A model generated the notes under the pieces. It did not search any database. It had not been told where the DNA came from and saw only the letters and a program-made list of their open reading frames with translations. Shown here in pieces: positions 23,391-32,516 of a stretch of DNA of 42,276 bases; the first letter of the stretch is position 1, and every line of letters starts with the position of its first letter. Location of the stretch: NCBI GenBank assembly GCA_019118545.1, contig DWYT01000103.1, positions 1-42,276 of the forward strand. The letters run 5' to 3'. The stretch comes from Candidatus Mediterraneibacter merdavium. GTDB lineage: Bacteria; Bacillota; Clostridia; Lachnospirales; Lachnospiraceae. The position numbers and the translations under genes are program-made.

Positions 23391-24671
23391 TTACACTAAC
23401 CCCAGCCGCAACTGCTCAAGGAAGTCTCCCTGTGCCGGCCTGTTCTTCTGCCTTTCGTGCTGCTCACGCTGCTCTTCACGGGTGTCCTGTCCGCCGTTTC
23501 TGCCGTCCTGATTCAGATACTGCTGCTGCGGCTGATCGATCACGATCTCTGTCTGGCCGCCCATATGATCCTGAATCAGACCGCCAAGCTCCGCCGCGTG
23601 GCGCGACAGCGCCTCAAGTGTTCCGGAGTTTGTACAACTGATAACCACAGCCGCTTTTCCGGCTTCATAGGTCGCTTTCAGAATGATCTTTCCCAGATTT
23701 GCCGGTTCAAGCTGGATCTCCAGTTCCTTTACCGATGAATCCACCGCGTTTTTGATCAGCTCTGACAGCTTCTGCATGTTCTCTGTCTGGTTCGCTGAGC
23801 TAAAGCGCAGCACTGGTGATGTATCCGTCTTCTGCTGTACCTGAGCGTTCTTCTCTACGGATGTGGCGGACGACGGGTTGAACTGTATCTGTTCCGTCTG
23901 CTCCCCGGATACACGGGAATTTTTCTCCATCTCCCGACTCTCCGCTGCGCCGGCATCCGCCATTGCTGTCTGCTTCCCGCCCGAGAGTTCTGTCTGGCCG
24001 GAATCCGTCTGACGAGCAGAAACCTGTACATTTTCTGATCCTGCTGTATCTTCTGATCCCTTCTGCAAAGGCTGGACGGCTGCTTTGTCCGCATCGGGCT
24101 TTTCTTTGAGCGCGTGGCTCTCTGCGTGAACTGACGCAGGCAATGAAGCCTCGGCCTCAGATCCTGATGCCGCCCCTGCTATAGTCTCCGCCGCGAATCC
24201 TGCCGCATCCGGCACACTTCCTGTCATAGTCTCCGCCGCAGCCCCTGCCGCTTCTGCCCCTGACTCTAATACAGGACTTTGGGGTGTCGCCACGGTGCCT
24301 GCCTGCATATTCTGCGACATCATATCCGCCGCCATGTTCTCAGGCTGCATCGCTGTACCTGATATGCCGAACACACCGGACAGCACTCCTGTCTGCGCCA
24401 GACTCCCCGCTTCTGAAAGCCGCGCCATGATCATATTCAAGGGTGTTGCCTGCATATACTGAGAAGCCATGCTCTGAACCAAGGAATCAGCCGGGTCAGC
24501 GTCGTCTGTCTGACTGTCCTTCATCGCGCCAGCCGCCTCCATCATCTGTGCGAACATATCCGAATCACCGTCAGCCGCCTGCCCTTTCTGCCCCGCGTTC
24601 AGTTCATTTCCCGCTGCCATGGCCGCCGGCTGCTGCATCATCATGTTCTGCATGATCATGTCCATTTCCAT
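23391..24671 (-). CDS. fliK: Flagellar hook-length control protein FliK
   Basis: Of 426 residues, the N-terminal 280 are low-complexity and Ala/Met/Gln-rich, and the C-terminal domain (about 295-390) carries the FliK signature LEIQLEPANLGKIILKATYE. FliK is exported during hook growth and triggers the FlhB specificity switch. The ATG at 24671 is only 3 nt from GGAGG; the ATG two codons on (24665) has a better spacing and may be the real start. The C-terminus is rich in Q/E/R. It lies between fliJ and flgD, the standard place. Confidence 0.92.
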   Translation of the reverse strand: MEMDMIMQNMMMQQPAAMAAGNELNAGQKGQAADGDSDMFAQMMEAAGAMKDSQTDDADPADSLVQSMASQYMQATPLNMIMARLSEAGSLAQTGVLSGVFGISGTAMQPENMAADMMSQNMQAGTVATPQSPVLESGAEAAGAAAETMTGSVPDAAGFAAETIAGAASGSEAEASLPASVHAESHALKEKPDADKAAVQPLQKGSEDTAGSENVQVSARQTDSGQTELSGGKQTAMADAGAAESREMEKNSRVSGEQTEQIQFNPSSATSVEKNAQVQQKTDTSPVLRFSSANQTENMQKLSELIKNAVDSSVKELEIQLEPANLGKIILKATYEAGKAAVVISCTNSGTLEALSRHAAELGGLIQDHMGGQTEIVIDQPQQQYLNQDGRNGGQDTREEQREQHERQKNRPAQGDFLEQLRLGLV

Positions 24672-24723
24672 TCACCTCCTTTTCTTTATGATATCTATGG
24701 TAATCTGCTCTTGATAAGCAGGA

Positions 24724-25185
24724 CTACCCGTTTTCTCTCTCCCGTTTGCGCGCTATCGAGCGGTTGGATACAAATTCCTCGACTTCCCGCTCATGCTCTT
24801 TCGCCTCCAGCGCGTCATATTCTCTCCGCTTTTTATCCTTAAGCATCTGTATGGAGGAGGTTTCCTTCTTGGCCTCTATTACCAGTTCCCGCCTGCGCTC
24901 CTCTTCTCTTTGCCGTCTGGCGAGTTCTTCTTTCTCTGAGGCGATCTTTCCGATCAGCAGGCTGAGATACCCCGAGTATCCCTGCAGCCTTGCGGAAGAT
25001 ATTTCCGAGAATTTAATCTCGTCCACCTGCTCCTTGAACGAGCGGAATCCGGTTTCCAATTCCCCGATCTTTTCCTCCTGCTCTTTCACCTGCCTGACAG
25101 CCTGTCCATGCTCATTTCTTAAGTTCTGCTCTACCTGTTCTTTATAATCAAGCACACGTTCCAGTGTAAAAGAAAACTTTTTCAC
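24724..25185 (-). CDS. fliJ: Flagellar export ATPase stalk protein FliJ
   Basis: This 153-residue protein is almost entirely coiled coil, with the typical FliJ opening FSFTLERVLDYKEQVEQNL. FliJ sits in the FliI hexamer and helps drive export. The start is GTG at 25185, with GGAGG 8 bp upstream. It follows fliI by 26 bp. Length is normal. Confidence 0.94.
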   Translation of the reverse strand: MKKFSFTLERVLDYKEQVEQNLRNEHGQAVRQVKEQEEKIGELETGFRSFKEQVDEIKFSEISSARLQGYSGYLSLLIGKIASEKEELARRQREEERRRELVIEAKKETSSIQMLKDKKRREYDALEAKEHEREVEEFVSNRSIARKRERENG

Positions 25186-25211
25186 AGACTGTTCCTCCTC
25201 GCCGCACTATG

Positions 25212-26513
25212 TTATCTAAGTATCTGCCTCATCGTTTTTACTGTCTGTTCCATCGTAAAGGATTCCCCTGTCCTCTGCATCAGGAAATCATTGATCTTCT
25301 GTATGCGCGATATTGCATTATCCAGACGGGGATTTGTTCCCGCTTTGTAGGCGCCTATGGAGATCAGATCCTCGTTCTGTGCATAAAGGCTTAAGATGTC
25401 CCTCAGCTCTGAGGCAACCCCCTTGTGCTCATCGCCCACAATCTCTGTCATAAGTCTTGATATACTGGCGTTAATATCAATGGCGGGGAAGTGGTTCGCA
25501 TTGGCCAGTTTTCTGGAAAGTACGATATGCCCGTCGAGGATACCTCTGACAGTATCCGCCACCGGCTCGTTGGTGTCGTCGCCTTCTACCAGAACCGTAT
25601 ATACCCCGGTTATTGACCCTTTCTCAAAGTTCCCGCTCCTCTCAAGCAGTTTGGGGAACTCCGCGTAAATTGACGGCGTATATCCTCTCGCCACAGGCGG
25701 CTCTCCCGTGGCAAGACCGATCTCTCTCTGCGCCATGGCGAATCTGGTCAGAGAATCCATCATAAGGAGCACATCCTTGCCCCTGTCTTTAAAATATTCT
25801 GCAATAGTGGCCGCGACAAGAGGACATTTCATGCGGAGCATGGCGGGCTGGTCAGACGTCGCCACGACTAGGACAGAGCGCTTCATTCCCTCTGGTCCAA
25901 GGTCTTTCTCAACGAACTCCAGCACCTCTCTTCCTCGTTCTCCCACCAGCGCGATGACATTGATATCCGTGCGGACATTTCTTGCGATCATGCCCATCAG
26001 GGTACTTTTTCCCACACCGCTGCCGGCGAAGATGCCGATACGCTGTCCCTTGCCGATCGTATTCAGCCCGTCGATGGCCTTGATGCCGAAACTCAGCGGC
26101 TCAGTGATTCGCGGCCTCTTTAACGGGTTGATCTTGGGGTTCTCAACATAGTAATACCGGGATGAGGTGAAATTCCCCAAGTCATCCATAGGGCGCCCAA
26201 GAGCGTCTATGATACGCCCTCTTAGGAACTCCCCTACAGGGATTTTCAAACGCTTTTTCGTGTTTCTGACGAAGCTGTTCGTACCGATCCCGCTCATGCT
26301 TTCGTAGGCCATGAGCTGAACCCTGTCCTCTCTGAACCCGACTACCTCCGCCTGTATCTGCCTGTGCTGCTCCTCATCGTAGATCATCACGATATCTCCG
26401 ATGTTGGCCCCGCCGCCGGATGCTTCCATGGACATTCCAGTGATATTTTCTATCCTTCCGATATGATTGATCGTCTCAGACTGAAAGATCAGTTTTGGTA
26501 TTTCGCTGAGCAT
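25212..26513 (-). CDS. fliI: Flagellum-specific ATPase FliI
   Basis: This 433-residue ATPase has Walker A GSGVGKST (164-171), GERGREV (191-197), Walker B LLMMD (249-253) and the FliI-type segment FAMAQREIGLATGEPP. It resembles the F1 beta subunit and powers substrate unfolding for export, with FliH and FliJ as neighbours on either side. The ATG follows GGAGGG. Length is normal. Confidence 0.97.
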   Translation of the reverse strand: MLSEIPKLIFQSETINHIGRIENITGMSMEASGGGANIGDIVMIYDEEQHRQIQAEVVGFREDRVQLMAYESMSGIGTNSFVRNTKKRLKIPVGEFLRGRIIDALGRPMDDLGNFTSSRYYYVENPKINPLKRPRITEPLSFGIKAIDGLNTIGKGQRIGIFAGSGVGKSTLMGMIARNVRTDINVIALVGERGREVLEFVEKDLGPEGMKRSVLVVATSDQPAMLRMKCPLVAATIAEYFKDRGKDVLLMMDSLTRFAMAQREIGLATGEPPVARGYTPSIYAEFPKLLERSGNFEKGSITGVYTVLVEGDDTNEPVADTVRGILDGHIVLSRKLANANHFPAIDINASISRLMTEIVGDEHKGVASELRDILSLYAQNEDLISIGAYKAGTNPRLDNAISRIQKINDFLMQRTGESFTMEQTVKTMRQILR

Positions 26514-26532
26514 GTCCGTCCCTCCTTACCGG

Positions 26533-27288
26533 CTATACGCGCGCATTGTTCAGTATTTCCTTGATGTTTTCCATCTGCGTGCTTACGCTGATGTCCATGA
26601 CTTCCTGCGGAAGCTCAACGATACATGTCCCGGGCGCCGCGTCTTCCATGACAATAATTTTCACATTGTCCGATATCTTGGACAACTCTCTTAGAAGATC
26701 AGCGTCCCCTCTGATGCTGGCGGCCTTTTCCTCCGGATCATCAGAGATATAAATCTTCGCCCATGCGGTTCTTTTTAGCTTCTCCGTGGCCGCAAGGATC
26801 ATATTTTTCACGACATCGCCGCTTGATTTCAGGCTTGTCTGTATGATCTTCTCGCCAATAGCCAGAGAAATATTTTTTAGATCGTCCAGATAATCTTCTG
26901 TCACCTTTTCTTTCGCATGCTGCATATCAACGGCATACTTCTCCAGCTTCTCCCGGAGGTTTTGGTATTCGCCTTTAAGCTCCTCCCGATGTTCTTCGTA
27001 TGCCTTTTTCCTGCCGTCCTCGCAGCCTTTTTCCATGCCCTCTACATATCCTTCTTCATAGGCCTCCTTCTTAATACGAAGCGCCTCTATGCGGGCTTGG
27101 TTCAGCACAGCTTTTGCTTTTTCTACATTTTCATGAAACAACTCTTGGCTCTTTTCCCGTAAAAGCTCTTCTTCTGTCTTGACCCTTACTTCCGTTGTTT
27201 CGCTGGCCGTGCAGCTCAGGTCAGGAAAAGGCGCCTCCTGCCACAGGGCATGCTCCCTGCGTTGTACAATCCTAGACAATGATCTCAT
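26533..27288 (-). CDS. fliH: Flagellar export ATPase regulator FliH
   Basis: This 251-residue protein has a long charged coiled coil (about 30-150, EAYEEGYVEGMEKGCEDG type Gly heptads) and a FliH/HrpE-like C-terminal domain. FliH holds FliI in check and docks it to FliN/FlhA. The ATG overlaps fliG by 17 bp and lies 19 bp before fliI. Sequence is variable in this family, so the call rests on composition and place. Confidence 0.9.
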   Translation of the reverse strand: MRSLSRIVQRREHALWQEAPFPDLSCTASETTEVRVKTEEELLREKSQELFHENVEKAKAVLNQARIEALRIKKEAYEEGYVEGMEKGCEDGRKKAYEEHREELKGEYQNLREKLEKYAVDMQHAKEKVTEDYLDDLKNISLAIGEKIIQTSLKSSGDVVKNMILAATEKLKRTAWAKIYISDDPEEKAASIRGDADLLRELSKISDNVKIIVMEDAAPGTCIVELPQEVMDISVSTQMENIKEILNNARV

Positions 27289-28294
27289 CCTTTCCGCCCT
27301 TGCTGATTACCAGTTCGCCTTCCTCATCGAGACGGCGGATCAGGTTAACAATGCGCTGCTGTGCTTCTTCTACATCTCTTAAGCGGACATTGACCGTAAT
27401 CTCAAGGTCAGACTTGATCGTGTCAGCCATACGCGTGGACATGTTTGCATAGAACAGCGAAGCGATTGATTCGTCCGCGCCTTTGAGGGCATAGACGACA
27501 TCCTTCATATCGCATTCTCTTATGAACCTCTGGATCGAACGGTTGTCCATAGTAGAGATATCCTCGAATACGAACATCTTCTTCCTGATGGTGTCCGCCA
27601 GTTCCGGCTCGGTCTTGCTCATCTCGTCGAATATGTACTTCTCGCTTGAACGATCCATGTTGTTCATCACATCCGCAACGTAATCCACACCACCAATTGT
27701 AGTGAAGTCTGTTGTAAGAATGTTGTTGAACTTACTCCGAAGCTGATTCTCCACGATCTTGATAGCATCGGGCGAAGCGCCCTCCATCTTCGCGATCGCC
27801 TCCACCACCTTGATCCGCTTATCCTCCGGCAGCTCCGTGATAACCTGAGCCGCCTGTTCAGCGTCCGAATAAGCCAGAATCATGGCAATCGTCTGCGGCC
27901 GCTCGTACTGGAGCACTGCCAGCAGGTTCTTGTTGTCCATTTTATTGAGAAATTCAAAGGGAGTGTTTTTCAGATATTTGGAAACCTTCTGCAAAAGCTC
28001 CCTCGCCGTGGACTCCCCGTAAGCCTTTTCAAGTACTGTGCGGGCATACTCCATGCCGCCGTCTGTCACTACCTTGCGCGTCAGGCATGTCTTGTAGAAA
28101 TCATCCAGCACTTCCTCAGTTCTGGCTGCCTCGATATGCCCCAGCTTGGCCACTTCCAGCGTGAGCTTCTCCACTTCATCGGCGCTGAGATATTTGTATA
28201 TCTTCGACGCCTTGTCCGCTCCCAGTGCCACAACAACTGTGGCGGCTTTCTGTTCGGGAGTAAGACGATTTGCATTAGTTTGTGTTTGCGGCAT
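27272..28294 (-). CDS. fliG: Flagellar motor switch protein FliG
   Basis: This protein of 340 residues has the N-terminal domain (LTPEQKAATVVVALGADKA), the middle domain with ERPQTIAMIL in place of the usual EHPQ, and a C-terminal torque domain (STRMADTIKSDLEI, RLRDVEEAQQRIV). It couples FliF, FliM and MotA. The ATG at 28294 is chosen because GGAGGGG lies 8 bp upstream; the ATG 15 bp before it overlaps the ribosome site. It overlaps fliF by 20 bp. Confidence 0.97.
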   Translation of the reverse strand: MPQTQTNANRLTPEQKAATVVVALGADKASKIYKYLSADEVEKLTLEVAKLGHIEAARTEEVLDDFYKTCLTRKVVTDGGMEYARTVLEKAYGESTARELLQKVSKYLKNTPFEFLNKMDNKNLLAVLQYERPQTIAMILAYSDAEQAAQVITELPEDKRIKVVEAIAKMEGASPDAIKIVENQLRSKFNNILTTDFTTIGGVDYVADVMNNMDRSSEKYIFDEMSKTEPELADTIRKKMFVFEDISTMDNRSIQRFIRECDMKDVVYALKGADESIASLFYANMSTRMADTIKSDLEITVNVRLRDVEEAQQRIVNLIRRLDEEGELVISKGGKDEIIV

Positions 28295-29879
28295 CTGATT
28301 CCCCTCCATTCAGCCACGATCTCAGCATCTGGGCGGAGATCTCCGGGTTGTCCTCTGCAAAGTCCCTGATGCTCTCCCTGAGCTCTCTGCTCCGCTCATT
28401 CTGCATACTCAGAATATTGAGATCTTCCTCCTCATCTCTAACGTCCGGAATCACCAGCGTATCGGAAGGCTGCGCGGCCAGTCTCTCCCGCTCTCTTCTC
28501 TTCTTTCTGACGCGCCTTACGATCAGGAACACAATCAGAAGGATGAGAAGAAGCGCTCCGCCGATAATCGCGGCGATCCATCCATATCTCTGGATAAAGG
28601 TCTGCGCCACTGCCCCGACATCCTGTGCTGTATCGTCCGTATAGAACGGTGCGGCCACCGCTGTGATCTTCTCGTCGATCTGATCCAGCGGAATTCCTGT
28701 CGCATTGGCAACAAGCTCTCTCACCTCATTATACTGCAGATTGCCGAAGCCTGTTCCGTTGACCGAGACAGAAACCGTCAGGTCGTCCATAACTCCCGGA
28801 TCAATCTCTGTCTGCTCCTTCACCTGATCAACCAGATAATCCCTGCTGTACGTCTCACTGTTATATGTGTTTGTATTGGTGCCGTCTTCCTGATTGTATT
28901 CAGCAATGTCGGCATTTTCCTCTGTCCCTGCCACTCCGGCGGCAGTGTCAGTTCCTGTCCCTTCATCCGTGGAGCCCTCCTCGTGGGAAATGATTCCACT
29001 CTTATCATTCGCATCGATCTTATCCGGCGTGGTGTATGTAGTCGTCTCTCTGATGATCCGCTCCATATTGATTCTACCGTTTGCAGCCACGCGCACATTT
29101 CCCTCTCCATAGAAAGGCACAAGCACGTTTACTACCTTCTGCTCGATCTTCTGCTCCACAATCCTTGAAAGCTCGGCTTCCGTTGTGTTGACGCCTGTGT
29201 CGCCCGTATCGGCCGAAAGTTCAATGCCATTCTGGTCGAACACAGAGACGTTCTCCATCTCCAGATCCGGCACACTCCGCGCCACAAGCCGCTGGATCGC
29301 CTCCGCCTGACGTGAACTCAGTTCAGCCCCGCTCTTCATTGTCACTACAACCGACGCGCTTCCGGTGCTTTTTTCCGTACTCTCAAGCACATACTGCTGC
29401 TGCTCGCCCAGAGCAATGGTCACCTTCGCGTCCTGCACACCGTCAAAAAGCCCTATGGTCGCTCCAATTCTGTTTTGAAGCTCATAGAGCTTATAAGTCT
29501 GTTGTTCTGAATCCGTGGCCATGCCCCCGGCGTTCTCTGTAAATACATCATATGTAAAGCCGCTGCTCGGATATCCCTCATATACAAGCTGCGCCCTGAT
29601 GCTGTCCGCCTGAGACTTCTCCACGAGGATGGTTCCGCCGCCCTCATACCGGTAATCAGCGCCGTCTTCCTGCAGCTTCGCAACAATCTCAGATGCCTCA
29701 TCCTGAGAAACTTCAGAAAAGAGCGGCACGTAATCCTTATGGTTAAGAATTACCGCTGCCGTCACCGCCCCGGCTATGATGAGGACCGCGACGACTCCGC
29801 TTATAACCTTCACCCGTTTATCGAGCCGCCCTATAAATTCTTTTATTTCCTGTAATTTTTTCTTTACGTCCGGTTTCAT
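28275..29879 (-). CDS. fliF: Flagellar MS-ring protein FliF
   Basis: This 534-residue protein has a membrane segment near 25-45, the YscJ/FliF domain (DYVPLFSEVSQDEASEIVAKL and later LVARSVPDLEMENVSVFDQNG), an acidic low-complexity region, a second membrane segment (about 442-465) and a cytoplasmic tail that binds FliG. It is the base on which the motor is built. The ATG follows AGAGGAAAG. Normal length. Confidence 0.96.
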   Translation of the reverse strand: MKPDVKKKLQEIKEFIGRLDKRVKVISGVVAVLIIAGAVTAAVILNHKDYVPLFSEVSQDEASEIVAKLQEDGADYRYEGGGTILVEKSQADSIRAQLVYEGYPSSGFTYDVFTENAGGMATDSEQQTYKLYELQNRIGATIGLFDGVQDAKVTIALGEQQQYVLESTEKSTGSASVVVTMKSGAELSSRQAEAIQRLVARSVPDLEMENVSVFDQNGIELSADTGDTGVNTTEAELSRIVEQKIEQKVVNVLVPFYGEGNVRVAANGRINMERIIRETTTYTTPDKIDANDKSGIISHEEGSTDEGTGTDTAAGVAGTEENADIAEYNQEDGTNTNTYNSETYSRDYLVDQVKEQTEIDPGVMDDLTVSVSVNGTGFGNLQYNEVRELVANATGIPLDQIDEKITAVAAPFYTDDTAQDVGAVAQTFIQRYGWIAAIIGGALLLILLIVFLIVRRVRKKRRERERLAAQPSDTLVIPDVRDEEEDLNILSMQNERSRELRESIRDFAEDNPEISAQMLRSWLNGGESDAANTN

Positions 29880-29903
29880 CTTACGCTTTCCTCTCCCGAT
29901 GTT

Positions 29904-30215
29904 TTATACAGTCATCCGCATCAGTTCATTATAAGACTCCAGCGCCTTGTTTCTAAGCTGAACAAGCATATTTACGGAAAGCTGTGCCTCTGATGCCGCA
30001 ATCTGAACCGAATGAGGGTCATCAATCTGACCCGTAGCCAGAAGATACTGCTGTGTCTGGAGATTGCTCTCCGTATCTCTTACATCCTGCAGGGCACTCT
30101 CAAAAATACTGCGGAACATCCCGTCCGCCGACGCCGTTTTCGAAACCGCAGAAACGTTGTTGATCCCCTCTATCGATCCCCAAAGGCGGATCGGTGTAAT
30201 AAAATTATTTTCCAT
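29904..30215 (-). CDS. fliE: Flagellar hook-basal body protein FliE
   Basis: This small protein has the FliE C-terminal pattern DPHSVQIAASEAQLSVNMLVQLRNKALESYNELM (core IAASEAQLSVNMLVQLRNK). It links the MS-ring to the rod. Two in-frame ATGs compete: 30224 lies only 2 nt after GGAG, while 30215 has GGAG 11 nt upstream, so 30215 (103 residues) is chosen. It sits between flgB and fliF; flgC, normally between flgB and fliE, is missing here. Confidence 0.94.
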   Translation of the reverse strand: MENNFITPIRLWGSIEGINNVSAVSKTASADGMFRSIFESALQDVRDTESNLQTQQYLLATGQIDDPHSVQIAASEAQLSVNMLVQLRNKALESYNELMRMTV

Positions 30216-30271
30216 AGCTCCCATCTCTCCTTATAATACAATCTTCTGCTTAACTACTTTCTCTTCAGGCG

Positions 30272-30661
30272 CTACTGCCCCTTGATCACCGTATTGAGGC
30301 GGGTAATATCACTTGTAACGCTCCTAAGAAGGTACTGATACTGGAGAGAGGTTCTTGTCAGCTCCATAATCTCCACATCCGCATTGACATTATTTCCATC
30401 TACTCTCGATGACTCCTCATCCGATGTATTGATCTGGCAGCGGCTTGCATCAATCGCTTTGGCAACGTCCCGCGCACTGCCGTTCCCGGCCGCCTCAAGG
30501 CGTCTCTGGAACTCTTCTTCAAATGTAACATATTTGGCCTTGTATGCCGGTGTCTCAACATTCGCCAGATTATCTGATATTACAGACTCTTTTGTCCAGA
30601 GAAAGTCCAGAGCTTTTGACGCCATGCTGATGGTATTCCCATATATTCCGTTTATTGCCAT
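30272..30661 (-). CDS. flgB: Proximal rod protein FlgB
   Basis: This 129-residue rod protein has the phrases SKALDFLWTKESVISDNLANVETPAYKAK (core ISDNLANVETPAYKAK), VEIMELTRTSLQYQYLLRSV and a C-terminal helix. The ATG at 30661 gives the family start (MAINGIYGNT) with AAAGGA 9 bp upstream; the longer frame to 30694 is rejected. It is first gene of the long minus-strand operon. Confidence 0.94.
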   Translation of the reverse strand: MAINGIYGNTISMASKALDFLWTKESVISDNLANVETPAYKAKYVTFEEEFQRRLEAAGNGSARDVAKAIDASRCQINTSDEESSRVDGNNVNADVEIMELTRTSLQYQYLLRSVTSDITRLNTVIKGQ

Positions 30662-30726
30662 AGAGACACGTCCTTTCTTTGCCTTAACAGTCATTTTGAC
30701 AATGTTTTCTCTAATTGCTTCTTATT

Positions 30727-30755
30727 ATTTTATATCCCGTCCTTTGGATTGTCAA
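30727..30755 (-). promoter_or_regulatory. Sigma-A promoter of the flgB operon
   Basis: On the minus strand TTGACA (30750-30755) and TAAAAT (30727-30732) are separated by exactly 17 bp. The leader to the flgB start is about 60 nt. It is a consensus housekeeping promoter, the expected way to start an early flagellar operon. Confidence 0.8.
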
Positions 30756-30791
30756 CACTTTATGTTACTAAAGAGCCACATTTTCCAACGG

Positions 30792-30822
30792 ATTATAGCA
30801 TTTATTTCCATATTTCGCGCAA
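30792..30822 (-). promoter_or_regulatory. Possible second flgB promoter with extended -10
   Basis: On the minus strand TGC-TATAAT (-10 at 30792-30797) carries a TGN extension. The -35-like TTGCGC (30817-30822) is poor and 19 bp away. It may act with an activator or be inactive. Confidence 0.4.
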
Positions 30823-30892
30823 AGGAACGGGTGCCGTGCCAAAACCTCTCCGCAAAAAATTACACATTATGTCCTTATTTTTTTTTGTTTTG

Positions 30893-30916
30893 TGTCGAAT
30901 ATTACAATATGGCGAA
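30893..30916 (+). promoter_or_regulatory. Two Spo0A-box-like sites upstream of the MCP
   Basis: TGTCGAA (30893-30899) and TGGCGAA (30910-30916) both fit the 0A-box heptamer TGNCGAA. They lie in the same orientation with starts 17 bp apart, about 55-75 bp upstream of the presumed MCP transcription start. The match is by consensus only; no spo0A gene is in the window. Confidence 0.45.
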
Positions 30917-30932
30917 ATGTATGATTTAGCTT

Positions 30933-30961
30933 TTGGCATTACATATGCCCTATTACTTAAT
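30933..30961 (+). promoter_or_regulatory. Candidate sigma-A promoter of the MCP gene
   Basis: TTGGCA (30933-30938, five of six bases) is followed after 17 bp by CTTAAT (30956-30961, four of six). A small inverted repeat overlaps the -35 element. I find no sigma-28 element here, which is unusual for an MCP gene beside a flagellar operon. Confidence 0.4.
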
Positions 30962-31016
30962 CTTTCTTACATCAAGCTGTAATCAATCTACTCGACATAT
31001 GGAAGGAGTAAGAAAC

Positions 31017-32513
31017 ATGTACCAAAAAACAACTTTAAAATGGAAAACGCAACTGATATGTTTCCTTCTTGCCCTGACGGCATGGATTGCCGCGATTGTG
31101 GGAATTGCCGCCTGCGCAAAGGGCAACGCTTCATTTTCAGCAATGACGGTCATAGAGATCGTGCTTCTGGCCGTCTCCGCCGTTCTTCTGGTATTTCTTC
31201 TGCGCACCATGGGCAGAGATCTGTTTACGCCTCTTATAGAGTGTGCCGCGCGTATTAACGCCCTTGCTGCAGGAGATCTTGATTCTCCCATGCCGGAATG
31301 TGAAAAGGGCGGTGAGGTCGGAGAGCTTATCCGCTGCACGGGAAAGCTTACTGACTCGCTCCGCCAGATTATTGAGGACGAAGACCGGATACTCACCGCA
31401 ATGTCCGGAGGCGATTTTACTGTCAGCTCTAACTGCAGGGACTTATATACAGACGGTTTCCGCCCTCTTCTTACATCTATGCAGCGGCTTTGCTACTGCC
31501 TTGGCGACTCTCTGCACCAGATCAGCGACGCTGCCACTCAGGTAGACACAGCGTCCACACAGGTGTCAGACGGGGCGCAGGCGCTCTCTCAGGGAGCGAC
31601 CCAGCAGGCAAGTTCCGTTCAGGAGCTTGCGGCTACGATAAATGACATTTCCACACAGATCACGGAATCCGCGGGGAATGCCGGAACCGCCAGCACCCTC
31701 GCCAACAGCGTGGGAAGCGACATGATGGACAGCAACCTGCATATGAGTGAGATGACCAACGCTATGGCGGAGATCAAAGAGGCGTCCAAGCAGATCCACA
31801 AGATCATCAAGACGATCGAGGATATTGCTTTCCAGACCAACATCCTCGCACTCAACGCGGCTGTCGAGGCTGCGAGAGCAGGATCAGCGGGCAAGGGCTT
31901 TGCCGTCGTCGCTGACGAGGTACGCAACCTCGCCGGAAAGAGCCAGAACGCGGCAAAAGATACTGCTACCATGATCCAGAACGCGATCGCGGCTGTAGAC
32001 AAGGGTATCACGATCGCAGACGAGACAGCGGAGTCCATGAACAAAGTCGTCGCAAATGCACAGATGGTTGTCGACCAGATCAGTTCTATATCGGAAACCT
32101 CCAAGACGCAGGCTGACGCAGTCTCTCAGGTTACCACAGGAATCGACCAGATCTCAAGCGTTATACAGACGAACTCTGCTACAGCAGAGGAGAGCGCGGC
32201 GGCAAGCGAGCAGATGTCTGCACAGGCTGTTCTTCTCCATAAGATAGTAGCAGGCTTTAAGTTCCGCAGCACTCAGGAAATGAACCATCTCGCCGCAGCA
32301 CTGCGGGAGAGCGGACAAAGCATCTCCGTACAGAGACCCGCACCGACTGCACCGACTGCGCCAGCGCAGACAGAAACGCAGCCGGAAGCCATAGCAGAAG
32401 CGGCGGAAACTTTCGAAGATATACCGGCTCCCGAGCCTGATTTATCTGACACACCTGTTTCCCGGCCAGCAGCATTCAGCGGCTCCTTTGTCGGCAACAA
32501 TGATAAATATTAA
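31017..32513 (+). CDS. Methyl-accepting chemotaxis protein with minimal extracellular part
   Basis: This protein of 498 residues has two membrane segments (about 13-34 and 44-64) separated by only 8-9 residues, a HAMP region (about 68-120) and a long MCP signalling domain. The hairpin tip is conserved ([19 protein letters not shown], then [13 protein letters not shown]). The start at 31017 is chosen because GGAAGGAG lies 8 bp upstream; the frame open to 30933 has no ribosome site. There is no room for a ligand-binding domain outside the cell. The last 60 residues are rich in P/A/T/E. The two strong signals (hairpin tip, HAMP) make the MCP call firm; the stimulus is unknown. Confidence 0.95.
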   Translation: MYQKTTLKWKTQLICFLLALTAWIAAIVGIAACAKGNASFSAMTVIEIVLLAVSAVLLVFLLRTMGRDLFTPLIECAARINALAAGDLDSPMPECEKGGEVGELIRCTGKLTDSLRQIIEDEDRILTAMSGGDFTVSSNCRDLYTDGFRPLLTSMQRLCYCLGDSLHQISDAATQVDTASTQVSDGAQALSQGATQQASSVQELAATINDISTQITESAGNAGTASTLANSVGSDMMDSNLHMSEMTNAMAEIKEASKQIHKIIKTIEDIAFQTNILALNAAVEAARAGSAGKGFAVVADEVRNLAGKSQNAAKDTATMIQNAIAAVDKGITIADETAESMNKVVANAQMVVDQISSISETSKTQADAVSQVTTGIDQISSVIQTNSATAEESAAASEQMSAQAVLLHKIVAGFKFRSTQEMNHLAAALRESGQSISVQRPAPTAPTAPAQTETQPEAIAEAAETFEDIPAPEPDLSDTPVSRPAAFSGSFVGNNDKY

Positions 32514-32516
32514 AAA

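Larger units (their letters stand above)
3509..30661 (-). other. Presumed fla/che operon of 33 genes
   Basis: All genes from flgB to the ComFB-domain gene read the same way. Many neighbours overlap, and the largest gap is 126 bp. I see no internal terminator with a U-run. The arrangement parallels the 27-kb fla/che operon of B. subtilis, but motA-motB are included, cheA-cheW-cheB are elsewhere, and flhF, flhG and fliL are absent. No terminator is evident before fliD, so readthrough into the sigma-28 unit is likely. Internal promoters cannot be excluded. Confidence 0.75.
30662..31016. other. 355-bp divergent intergenic region between flgB and the MCP
   Basis: This AT-rich gap holds, from left to right, the sigma-A promoter for flgB (30727-30755), an extended -10 promoter-like site (30792-30822), two Spo0A-box-like heptamers (30893-30916) and a candidate promoter for the MCP (30933-30961) with a small dyad GGCAT-TACAT-ATGCC (30935-30949). 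A long T-run lies at about 30877-30887. No coding sequence, tRNA or recognised riboswitch was seen. Confidence 0.7.

Noticed and set aside
28560-28567. GCCGATAA on the plus strand inside fliF as a sigma-28 promoter.
   Set aside because: No -35 element at 15-bp spacing, and no plus-strand gene follows.
30756-30932. Possible cyclic-di-GMP riboswitch before flgB or the MCP (GC-rich block near 30818-30850 with GCAAAGG).
   Set aside because: The conserved core and paired stems of GEMM-I or GEMM-II aptamers are not present, and the flgB leader after the consensus promoter is only about 60 nt.
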